32,450 bases of DNA, from positions 1 through 32,450 of the forward strand of contig NZ_CAKZOT010000066.1 in assembly GCF_937138205.1 (NCBI RefSeq), read 5' to 3'. The position numbers and the translations under genes are program-made. The notes below the pieces were generated by a model. The model made no database searches. It worked only from the letters and a program-made list of their open reading frames with translations, and was not told where the DNA came from. The stretch is from an uncultured Rhodospira sp. (lineage in GTDB: Bacteria; Pseudomonadota; Alphaproteobacteria; Rhodospirillales; Rhodospirillaceae). This document shows positions 1 through 6,546 of the stretch, in pieces; position 1 is the first letter of the stretch, and each line of letters starts with the position of its first letter.

Positions 1-118
1 GGGAGTTGCCCCCCCGCCCCGAATCGTTTCGCACGATCCGCACAAAACGGTCCCAGACGGGGCCACAACCCTCGTCCAGCAAGAGTATGTCCAAAACGTT
101 ACCGAAGCAAAACCACGA
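1..118. other. Window edge, no confident gene
   Basis: No gene can be supported here. On the minus strand, the reading frame that follows the TGA stop of the neighbouring HEPN-like gene stays open to the window edge (about 38 codons, with stretches such as NVLDILLLDEGCG and VWDRFVRIVRND). It could be the 5' part of another gene or a continuation split by a nonsense mutation. I see no start codon with a ribosome binding site and recognise no family. Confidence 0.3.
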
Positions 119-700
119 TCAAGGAGAGTTAAATGCCTTCAAGTCAGAAATCATGGATCGCAGCGTGTCCGTAGTATACGGCCTAAACAACACATCTGTC
201 AGTCCTCGCGCAAGCCGAAGCTCATTTAAGACATCAATGGCTACATCCATTACCCTGATAAGCTCATTTGCCGACAAGCCTGCTTCTCTGAATACATCCT
301 TATACATATCTCCTTTTGCTCTGTGCGCAAGCGCCTTATCGCGGATGACCTTTATTTTTTTGACAGGACTCTCGATTGAAGCAAGACGGTCATCGATTCT
401 TAAACAAGCTTCTTGATCAATGCATTCCATTTTCTTGATTTCTTGAGAGAGTTTCCTAATTGAAATTGCTCTCTTGCTGGTATCGAAAAGCATATTCAGA
501 AAAACAATCGATGAGATCTGGTGGGCATATATGTCATATCTAAAAAACTCGACGTATACATTCAATACGTCAGTAATGTTCTTCCGTGTTTCCCTATTTT
601 CATAGTGCCAGTAAATGTCGAAAAACGCCCGCGCATATAGCAATATATTTGCGAGTTCATTGAGTTCTCTGTCGATGTCGTTGGGCGCGTTCAACTCCAC
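119..700 (-). CDS. HEPN/AbiU2-like protein
   Basis: This 193-residue, mostly helical protein carries the motif RDKALAH (R120 to H126). That is the R-x4-6-H signature of HEPN domains, many of which are ribonucleases in toxin-antitoxin and abortive-infection systems. The middle helix (about residues 55-85, ending LFDTSKRAISIRKL) followed by the RDK..AH helix resembles the HEPN_AbiU2 group. Assignment to that group is from pattern memory and is moderate. The gene is visibly AT-rich with unusual codons, in a genome that is otherwise very GC-rich, which suggests acquisition by transfer. It lies just downstream of phaA on the same strand, behind a hairpin. The start is GTG; no ATG occurs before residue 70, and a non-ATG start further upstream (in-frame stop about 17 codons before) is possible. 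No nucleotidyltransferase partner (MNT) is visible, but the window ends 118 bases downstream. Confidence 0.55.
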   Translation of the reverse strand: MELNAPNDIDRELNELANILLYARAFFDIYWHYENRETRKNITDVLNVYVEFFRYDIYAHQISSIVFLNMLFDTSKRAISIRKLSQEIKKMECIDQEACLRIDDRLASIESPVKKIKVIRDKALAHRAKGDMYKDVFREAGLSANELIRVMDVAIDVLNELRLARGLTDVLFRPYTTDTLRSMISDLKAFNSP

Positions 701-714
701 CTGCTTCGGCAGCC

Positions 715-740
715 AGGGCGGGCCGTTCCCAGCCCGCCCT
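715..740 (-). terminator. Hairpin after phaA
   Basis: A 9-bp inverted repeat (AGGGCGGGC / GCCCGCCCT, 8-nt loop) lies just beyond the phaA stop codon. It probably ends or attenuates phaA transcription. No T-run follows, so any termination would be weak or factor-dependent. The HEPN-like gene begins about 15 bases further on. Confidence 0.45.
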
Positions 741-762
741 GATCTGTACTACCGGGTCAAAA

Positions 763-1935
763 TCACCGCTCCACGCACATGGCGATGCCCATGCCGCCGC
801 CGATGCACAGGGTGGCGAGGCCCTTCTTGGCGTCGCGCTTCTGCATTTCGTACAGCAGCGACGTCAGGATCCGCGCGCCCGACGCGCCGATGGGGTGCCC
901 CAGGGCGATGGCGCCGCCGTTGACGTTCACCTTGCTGGTATCCCAGCCCAGTTCCTTGTTGACCGAGATGGCCTGGGCGGCGAACGCCTCATTGGCCTCG
1001 ACAAGGTCCAGGTCCTCGTGTTTCCAGCCGGCCTTCTCCAGCGCCTTGCGGGTGGCCGGGATGGGGCCGGTGCCCATGATCTCGGGATCGACGCCGCAGG
1101 TGGCCCAGGAGACGATGCGCGCCAGCGGAGTCACCCCGCGCTTGGCGGCCTCGCTGTCCTTCATCAGCACCACGGCGGCGGCGCCGTCGTTGATGCCGCT
1201 GGCGTTGCCGGCCGTGACCGTGCCCTCTTTGTTGAAAGCCGGGCGCAGCTTGGCTAGGCCTTCCTTGGTCACGCCGTCCTTGGGGTGCTCGTCGGTCTCG
1301 ACGACAGTCTCACCCTTGCGGGTCTTGATCACGTAGGGGACGATCTCGTCCTTGAAGCGGCCGGCCTTGATGGCCGCCTCGGCCTTGTTCTGCGAGCCGG
1401 CGGCGAACTCGTCCTGTTCGTCGCGGGTGATCTGCCAGCGCTGAGCGATGTTCTCGGCGGTCACGCCCATGTGGTAGCCGTGGAACGCGTCGAACAGACC
1501 GTCGCGCAACATGCTGTCCTTCAGTTCCAGCGGCCCCATGCGGGTGCCGTTGCGCATGTGGGCCAGGTGCGGCGCCATGCTCATGCTTTCGTGGCCGCCG
1601 GCGACGACGATCTCGCTGTCGCCGAGCTGGATGGACTGATAGCCCAGGGCCACCGAGCGCAGGCCCGAGCCGCACAGCTGGTTGATGCCGTAGGCCGTCA
1701 CCTCGACCGGGATGCCGGCGTTGACGGCGGCCTGGCGGGCCGGGTTCTGGCCCGTGTCGCCGGTTAGGATCTGACCCAGGATCACCTCGGACACCTCGCC
1801 GGGTTCGACCTTGGCGCGTTTCAGGACTTCCTGGATCACGACCTTGCTGAGGTCATGCGCGTGCACCGAGGCCAGCGCCCCGTTGAACGTGCCCACGGCC
1901 GTGCGCGCGGCACCGGCAATCACGATATCGGACAT
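763..1935 (-). CDS. phaA: Acetyl-CoA C-acetyltransferase (beta-ketothiolase)
   Basis: This 390-residue biosynthetic thiolase condenses two acetyl-CoA to acetoacetyl-CoA, the first step of polyhydroxybutyrate synthesis (it can also act in ketone metabolism). All catalytic elements are visible: nucleophile C88 in NQLCGSG, H347 in [12 protein letters not shown] and C377 in CIGGGMG near the C-terminus. Length is normal for the family. The ATG is preceded by a strong ribosome binding site (AGGAGGAG, about 9 nt away), which fixes the start. It lies downstream of the PHA synthase gene on the same strand, with about 190 bases between them that hold a possible separate promoter. The acetoacetyl-CoA reductase gene phaB, which often follows phaA, is not here; an AT-rich foreign-looking gene occupies that place. 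atoB is an alternative name. Confidence 0.95.
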   Translation of the reverse strand: MSDIVIAGAARTAVGTFNGALASVHAHDLSKVVIQEVLKRAKVEPGEVSEVILGQILTGDTGQNPARQAAVNAGIPVEVTAYGINQLCGSGLRSVALGYQSIQLGDSEIVVAGGHESMSMAPHLAHMRNGTRMGPLELKDSMLRDGLFDAFHGYHMGVTAENIAQRWQITRDEQDEFAAGSQNKAEAAIKAGRFKDEIVPYVIKTRKGETVVETDEHPKDGVTKEGLAKLRPAFNKEGTVTAGNASGINDGAAAVVLMKDSEAAKRGVTPLARIVSWATCGVDPEIMGTGPIPATRKALEKAGWKHEDLDLVEANEAFAAQAISVNKELGWDTSKVNVNGGAIALGHPIGASGARILTSLLYEMQKRDAKKGLATLCIGGGMGIAMCVER

Positions 1936-2080
1936 GGCTTCAGTCTCCTCCTGTGGTTCCTCCCTGGTGGCGCGCGCCGTCGCGACCCACCGGATTTCCG
2001 GCCGCGCCCGTGATGTGGGAGCCGGCCGATGTGGAGCAGATCGCGTTGGGATGGGTCACGCTCGCCACTCTTGGACATTG

Positions 2081-2109
2081 GTTATAAAGGGACGGGACGG
2101 CTTCGAAAA
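2081..2109 (-). promoter_or_regulatory. Possible phaA promoter
   Basis: Read on the minus strand, a TATAAC -10 box is preceded at 17 bases by TTTTCG, a poor -35. The site is about 145 bases before the phaA start. The -10 is good, the -35 weak, so this is a candidate only. It would let phaA be expressed apart from phaC. Confidence 0.3.
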
Positions 2110-2122
2110 CCGTAGTTTGCAC

Positions 2123-3358
2123 CTAGGCCTTTCCCCGGGTGATTCGCAAGACCCAGCGCACGAGGGGATCGTGCACCTGTGCCACCGCGCGGCGCCCCGT
2201 GATCATGCCCACATGACCGAGGGGCGGTTCGCGCACCGTCGCCTGGGGCAGAGCCCGGCCTAGCGCGCGGGCGGACACGGCCGGCACGATCCTATCCCGT
2301 TGCGGCACGACAACAAAGGCCGGAATGGTGACGGATTCGGGTCGCACCGGCCGGCCATCCACGCGCCATTCCCCCCGCGCCGTCGTGTTGGCGCCGTACC
2401 AGCCGCGCAGGGTTTCCTGTGCGACCGCGCCGGCCAGCGGTACGCCGTCGTTGAGCCAGTCCTCCATGGCGACGAAGTGGCGGGCGGCCGCGCCGCGCGG
2501 GCTCAGATGGGCGAAGCCCCGGAACTTGCGCCCGATGGAGGGCGGATCGATGGTGGCGAACGCGGCCTGCAACAGGTCAACCGGCAGGGCATCGTGCACC
2601 GCCAGCACCGGATCGATCCACGGTGCCAGCGCGGTCGCCAGCCGGCCCTGGGCGGCGGCCCGGTCGGCATGGAAGTCCCACGGCGTTGCCAGCAGAACCA
2701 GACCGGCGAGATCAGAGTGCCGCCGCTGCGCCAGCGCCAGCGCCAACAGCCCGCCCATGCAGTAGCCCAGCAGGACCGGGTTGCGGCCGGTGCGCTCGCG
2801 CACGTGGTCCAGCGCCGCCTCCAGCCGTGCCACATAGTCGCTCAGCGTGAAGCCCTGTTCCGCCTCGCCCGGCGCGCCCCAATCCACCAGTACCGGACGC
2901 AGACCGCGCCACGCCAGGTACGGCGCGAAGCCGCGCTGACGGCTCAGGTTGAGGATATAGCCCCGGTTGATCAGCGACGGCGCCAGCAGAATCGGCGGGC
3001 CGTCGCGCGCCCGCGCGCGCCGCTCCGGCTCGGTTGGCGTCTCGGAGAAGTCCCGCAAGACGGTGGAGCCTCGGCGCCAGACCGCCGGCGGATCCAGCCC
3101 CTCGCGCCGGTAGGCGTGGCCGCGATAGCCCTCGACGCCGTCCAGGAACGCGCCCAGCCGGTGCCGCGCCTCGGCATCGACGGCGCGGCCGAAGGTCGCC
3201 GGATCGATGCCGGCCGCCCGCACGTCCGCGAGCAGGGCGTCGAGCGGCGCGGCCTCAGCCTTGGGGTCGGCTGGCGCCGGAGAGCAGTCCGCCGAGGGCG
3301 GCTTCGAGCAAAGCGACCCGCTGTTCCAGCCGCTCAACCCGAGCGGCCATGTCATCAT
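2123..3358 (-). CDS. phaC: Polyhydroxyalkanoate synthase, PhaC-like alpha/beta hydrolase
   Basis: The product polymerises (R)-3-hydroxyacyl-CoA into PHA on granules. It has the PHA-synthase lipase box GYCMGG with Cys in place of the lipase Ser, then the Asp of the triad in PQRDRIVP and the His in PLGHVGM. The conserved VDWGAPG segment is also present. The catalytic domain is about 365 residues, the size of class III/IV synthases rather than the ~600-residue class I enzymes. The start is uncertain. The frame is open upstream to an ATG at 3457, but that region reads as a shadow of the overlapping small gene; ATGs at 3358 and 3355 and a GTG at 3223 are other options. I chose 3358. It is probably translationally coupled to the PhaE-like gene that ends at 3255. 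Confidence 0.8.
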   Translation of the reverse strand: MMTWPLGLSGWNSGSLCSKPPSADCSPAPADPKAEAAPLDALLADVRAAGIDPATFGRAVDAEARHRLGAFLDGVEGYRGHAYRREGLDPPAVWRRGSTVLRDFSETPTEPERRARARDGPPILLAPSLINRGYILNLSRQRGFAPYLAWRGLRPVLVDWGAPGEAEQGFTLSDYVARLEAALDHVRERTGRNPVLLGYCMGGLLALALAQRRHSDLAGLVLLATPWDFHADRAAAQGRLATALAPWIDPVLAVHDALPVDLLQAAFATIDPPSIGRKFRGFAHLSPRGAAARHFVAMEDWLNDGVPLAGAVAQETLRGWYGANTTARGEWRVDGRPVRPESVTIPAFVVVPQRDRIVPAVSARALGRALPQATVREPPLGHVGMITGRRAVAQVHDPLVRWVLRITRGKA

Positions 3359-3665
3359 CAGCAGGCCCTGGGTGGCCAGATGAACCGCCAGCGGACGGGG
3401 TCCCGGATGGGGCATGTCGCGCGGCGGTGTCGGTGGCGGAAGGCTCTGATCCGGCATGGTCCTCCCCGGCGGGCGCGGTGGCCGTGGTCGCGGACGGGTC
3501 GCGCGCGGGGCGCATCGCGTCCGCCAGCCCCTGGGTCATGAGGGAGAACGAGCGCGCCAGCGCCTCGGACACGGCCGGATCCCGCGCCATGGAGCCCAGT
3601 TGCTCCTGCCACAGGTCCAGATACCGGCGGGCCAGCGCCTGAAGGTCGGGAGGATCATCCGTCAT
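3255..3665 (-). CDS. Small PhaE-like PHA synthase partner (putative)
   Basis: A 136-residue protein in three parts: an N-terminal amphipathic helical segment (about residues 8-50, including LARRYLDLWQEQLGSMARDP), a low-complexity Ala/Pro/Gly/Ser linker (about 53-108), and a short C-terminal coiled coil (MAARVERLEQRVALLEAAL). The Leu/Trp-rich N-terminus followed by a C-terminal coiled coil recalls PhaE, the non-catalytic subunit of class III PHA synthase, in miniature. This is inference from position and layout, not a sure family match. It lies immediately before and overlaps the chosen start of phaC, and is divergent from phaR. The ATG has no ribosome binding site; a good promoter puts the transcription start at or within a base of the ATG, so the message may be leaderless. 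Granule attachment (phasin-like) is the main alternative role. Confidence 0.65.
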   Translation of the reverse strand: MTDDPPDLQALARRYLDLWQEQLGSMARDPAVSEALARSFSLMTQGLADAMRPARDPSATTATAPAGEDHAGSEPSATDTAARHAPSGTPSAGGSSGHPGPADDDMAARVERLEQRVALLEAALGGLLSGASRPQG

Positions 3666-3671
3666 GAGTCC

Positions 3672-3700
3672 ACTATAGGCACGGCTGGGGTCCGTGTCAC
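3672..3700 (-). promoter_or_regulatory. Sigma70-type promoter, apparently leaderless
   Basis: On the minus strand GTGACA (5 of 6 to TTGACA), a 17-base spacer and TATAGT (5 of 6 to TATAAT). Only six bases separate the -10 box from the ATG of the PhaE-like gene, so the expected start of transcription coincides with the A of ATG. This explains why no ribosome binding site is present. Confidence 0.6.
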
Positions 3701-3733
3701 CCAGCTGGCCACCACCCCGCGCCCGTGGTGCCG

Positions 3734-3750
3734 TGCACAATCTTGTTGCA
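3734..3750. promoter_or_regulatory. TGCA-N9-TGCA site, possible PhaR operator
   Basis: Two TGCA half-sites nine bases apart lie between the divergent phaC-side and phaR genes. PhaR proteins are known to bind TGC-rich sequence upstream of phasin and phaR genes. The assignment here rests only on that and on position. Confidence 0.3.
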
Positions 3751-3826
3751 ATGCGGCGCGCAAGTCCCGAAACTTCCACCTGATATCCTGGTGGAGCGGT
3801 CGCCCGCCATCCGGGCAAGAAGTGTT

Positions 3827-3843
3827 GCACGCATGGAACGTGC
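3827..3843. promoter_or_regulatory. GCACG-N7-CGTGC inverted repeat, possible PhaR operator
   Basis: A perfect 5-bp inverted repeat within TTGCACG...CGTGCTT. It lies 18 bases before the phaR ribosome binding site, a suitable place for autorepression. Operator identity is inferred. Confidence 0.3.
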
Positions 3844-3879
3844 TTGCCAACCGAAGACCCTACGGAGGAACAGGACGGT

Positions 3880-4587
3880 ATGACCGACAAGGCGGCGACA
3901 GGCCGGACGAAACGGGATCAGAACGACCCGGTCATCATCAAGAAATACGCCAACCGCCGTCTCTATAACACGGCCACGAGCAGCTATGTCACGCTGGACC
4001 TCCTCAGCCAGATGGTCAAGGAGCACACCGACTTCGTCGTCTATGACGCCAAGACCGGCGAGGACATCACGCGCTCGGTGCTGACGCAGATCATCGTCGA
4101 GGAGGAAGCCAAGGACGGCCAGAACATGCTGCCGATCAGCTTCCTGCGCCATGTCATCAGCTTCTACGGCGATTCGCTGGGCGGCGTCGTGCCGCAGTAT
4201 CTGGAACACTCCATGCAGGCCTTCGCCCGCAACCAGGAAAACATGCGCCAGGTCATGCAAAATGCCTTCGACGGCCTGTTTCCCGTCCAGAACATTGAGG
4301 ACCTGAACAAGCAGAACATGGCGTTCTTCGAAAGCGCGATGAAGATGTTCTCGCCGTTCGAGGGGGCCAAAGGGATGCCCGGCTTCAACACCCTGCCCAA
4401 GGCCACCACCAGTCCCATGCCTGATGAGCGCAATGGCTCCGAGGCAGATGTTCAGGCGATGAAGGCGCAACTCGCCGAGATGCAGCGCAAGCTGGACCGA
4501 CTGATGGAGGAACGGGCGCAGGACACGGGGACGAGCGTCGGTTCAGAAAAGGAAACGCCGAACGACACTCCCGATCCCAAGGCCTGA
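3880..4587 (+). CDS. phaR: PHA synthesis repressor PhaR
   Basis: A 235-residue transcriptional regulator that senses PHA granules and represses phasin and PHA genes. The N-terminal DNA-binding domain (PHB_acc_N, about residues 17-80) begins with the hallmark [13 protein letters not shown] and continues through the [20 protein letters not shown] segment. The PHB_acc region follows (about 83-125, [14 protein letters not shown]). The tail carries a short coiled coil ([18 protein letters not shown]). The ATG at 3880 is chosen because ACGGAGGAA lies 9-10 bases before it; an earlier in-frame TTG at 3844 has no such site. It is divergent from the PHA synthase genes and 53 bases ahead of cobQ. Its likely targets are the palindromes in its own upstream region. 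Confidence 0.95.
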   Translation: MTDKAATGRTKRDQNDPVIIKKYANRRLYNTATSSYVTLDLLSQMVKEHTDFVVYDAKTGEDITRSVLTQIIVEEEAKDGQNMLPISFLRHVISFYGDSLGGVVPQYLEHSMQAFARNQENMRQVMQNAFDGLFPVQNIEDLNKQNMAFFESAMKMFSPFEGAKGMPGFNTLPKATTSPMPDERNGSEADVQAMKAQLAEMQRKLDRLMEERAQDTGTSVGSEKETPNDTPDPKA

Positions 4588-4640
4588 ACCGTATTCCGTG
4601 CGATCGGAGACAGGGGCGGTGTCGTGAGGGGGATCAGGCG

Positions 4641-6191
4641 GTGATCCGCCAAGAACGAGGCGAGAGAACGCCCGCCCGCCCGGCCCTCGCTGTCATGCTC
4701 CAGGGCACCGGGTCGGACGTCGGCAAGTCCCTGCTGGTCGCCGGGCTATGCCGCTGGCTGACCCGCCAGGGGCTGCGCGTGCGCCCCTTCAAGCCGCAGA
4801 ACATGTCCAACAACGCCGCTGTCACCCAAGAAGGTGGCGAGATCGGCCGCGCCCAGGCGTTGCAGGCGCGGGCGTGCGGGGTGCCGCCGTCGGTGCACAT
4901 GAATCCGGTGCTGCTGAAACCGCAGACCGACGTCGGCAGCCAGGTGGTGGTGCGGGGCCATGTGTGGGGCAATGCCATGGCGCGGGACTACACGGCCCTG
5001 AAACCGCAGTTGATGGACGTGGTCCTGGACAGCTTCGATCGCCTGCGGGCCGAGGCCGACGTGGTGGTGGTCGAGGGCGCCGGCAGCGCCAGCGAGGTCA
5101 ACCTGCGCGCCGGCGACATCGCCAACATGGGCTTCGCCGTGGCCACGCAAACGCCCGTGGTGCTGGTCGGTGACATCGACCGGGGCGGCGTGATCGCCTC
5201 GCTGGTGGGCACCTGGGCGCTGCTGCCGGACGACGAGCGGGCGCTGTTGCGCGGCTATCTCATCAACAAGTTCCGGGGCGACCCGACGCTGTTCACGCCG
5301 GCCACCGCCATGATCGCCGAACGGACCGGGGGCCTGCCCTGCCTGGGGGTGGTGCCGTGGTTCGACCGCGCCCGCGACCTGCCGGCCGAGGACGCCGTGG
5401 CGCTGGAGGCACCGCCGGCTGCACGGGCGAACGCGCCGCTGAAGGTCGGCGTGCTGCGCCTGTCGCGCATCGCCAACTTCGACGACGTCGATCCCCTGAC
5501 CGCCGAGCCCGACGTTGCCGTGACCTTCGTCCAGCCGGGCGAGGCGGTACCGGGGGATCTCGACCTTTTGATCCTGCCGGGATCGAAGGCGACGGTGGCC
5601 GATCTGGCGTTTCTGCGCGCCCAGGGCTGGGACGTCGATGTCATGGCCCATCAGCGGCGCGGTGGGGCGGTGCTGGGGATCTGCGCCGGATATCAGATGC
5701 TGGGGCGGACGGTGGCCGATCCGGACGGGATCGAGGGGCCGGCGGGCGCCGCGCCCGGGCTGGGGCTGCTCGACGTCGAGACCACGATCGGCCCGACCAA
5801 GACCCTGCGCGAGGGACCGTGGGGCTATGAGATGCACATGGGCGCAACCGAGGGACCCGATGCCGGGCGACCCTGGCCGGGGGGCCTCGCGGACCTGGTG
5901 GCGGTGGCCGCGCTCGGGGCCGCCAGCCGCGATGGCCGCGTGCTGGGCTGCTATCTGCACGGGCTATTGCACTGTGATGCGACTCGCGCGGCGCTGCTGG
6001 CGGGGCTGCGGCCGGGACGTGCGGCCGGCCCGGCGTTCGAGGCCCGGGTCGAGGACGCGCTCGACGCCCTGGCGGACCATCTGGCGGCCCATGCCGACCT
6101 GCCCGCGCTGGTCTTCCCGGGGGCGACCGAACATGCCCCGGTCGCCCCGAATGGGTCGAGGCGATCCGCCTCAGACGATAAGCCATGGTAA
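4641..6191 (+). CDS. cobQ: Adenosylcobyric acid synthase (cobyric acid synthase)
   Basis: A 516-residue enzyme that amidates adenosylcobyrinic acid a,c-diamide at four positions, using ATP and glutamine, in cobalamin synthesis. The N-terminal dethiobiotin-synthetase-like ATPase domain has the P-loop GTGSDVGKS (about residues 22-30) and the KPQNMSNNA motif. The C-terminal class I glutamine amidotransferase domain has nucleophile C348 in [10 protein letters not shown] and H440 in GCYLHGL. GTG at 4641 is taken as start because AGGGGG lies about 9 bases before it; the core begins at [12 protein letters not shown]. The C-terminus runs about 20 residues past the conserved fold, and this extra tail encodes two perfect hairpins. 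No other cob genes and no cobalamin riboswitch are visible nearby, so it is an isolated member of the pathway here. Confidence 0.95.
   Translation: MIRQERGERTPARPALAVMLQGTGSDVGKSLLVAGLCRWLTRQGLRVRPFKPQNMSNNAAVTQEGGEIGRAQALQARACGVPPSVHMNPVLLKPQTDVGSQVVVRGHVWGNAMARDYTALKPQLMDVVLDSFDRLRAEADVVVVEGAGSASEVNLRAGDIANMGFAVATQTPVVLVGDIDRGGVIASLVGTWALLPDDERALLRGYLINKFRGDPTLFTPATAMIAERTGGLPCLGVVPWFDRARDLPAEDAVALEAPPAARANAPLKVGVLRLSRIANFDDVDPLTAEPDVAVTFVQPGEAVPGDLDLLILPGSKATVADLAFLRAQGWDVDVMAHQRRGGAVLGICAGYQMLGRTVADPDGIEGPAGAAPGLGLLDVETTIGPTKTLREGPWGYEMHMGATEGPDAGRPWPGGLADLVAVAALGAASRDGRVLGCYLHGLLHCDATRAALLAGLRPGRAAGPAFEARVEDALDALADHLAAHADLPALVFPGATEHAPVAPNGSRRSASDDKPW
6120..6172 (+). terminator. Two hairpins in the 3' end of cobQ
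   Basis: Two perfect inverted repeats lie back to back inside the last codons of cobQ: GGGGCGACCG/CGGTCGCCCC at 6120-6148 (9-nt loop) and GAGGCG-ATC-CGCCTC at 6158-6172. Their location suggests a 3'-end structure. No T-run follows. Confidence 0.35.
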
Positions 6192-6546
6192 AAAGCAAGC
6201 AACTCGTTTGCTGGCCTACGAGTCTCCAGGCGTGTCGCCATCGGTTCGAGTTTTCGCTTGATGTCGCTGACTCCCGCCTCGTGAGGCACAGTTGTATTGC
6301 TGATGAAAGGATGCCGAGGGCGGAACCCGTTTTTGTATTTCGGCCGCCGGATCCCGGTTCAATGAGGAAGAGCGGGATGTGAAGACCACCGTAACACTTC
6401 CATTTCTTTCTGAAACAGGCGCCCCAATTTAGAATGGTTTTCGGGTGCGTGTTGAAAAAGCGCCCCCATGTTCAACGCGGAGTCTTAATCGCCCTGGACT
6501 CGGCGCCCCGATCAAGGCACTCTCGAAAAACGCGGAGGGCAGGCCA
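6192..6546. other. Intergenic region before the GGDEF-EAL gene
   Basis: About 355 bases, less GC-rich than the genes around it, without a supportable gene. A GTTGAA/TTCAAC inverted repeat (6451-6456 and 6471-6476) is the only symmetrical site noted. The frame of the next gene is open from a GTG at 6445, but a ribosome binding site (GGAGGG) supports the ATG at 6547. Confidence 0.5.

Noticed and set aside
3359-3457. Longer phaC starting at ATG 3457
   Set aside because: The extra N-terminus reads as the alternate frame of the small PhaE-like gene's linker, and the protein there has no family character.
4588-4640. Cobalamin riboswitch before cobQ
   Set aside because: The gap is only 53 bases and lacks any B12-box-like sequence.
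6185-6382. 65-codon plus-strand frame after cobQ
   Set aside because: It overlaps the cobQ stop, lacks a ribosome binding site and has composition of non-coding DNA.
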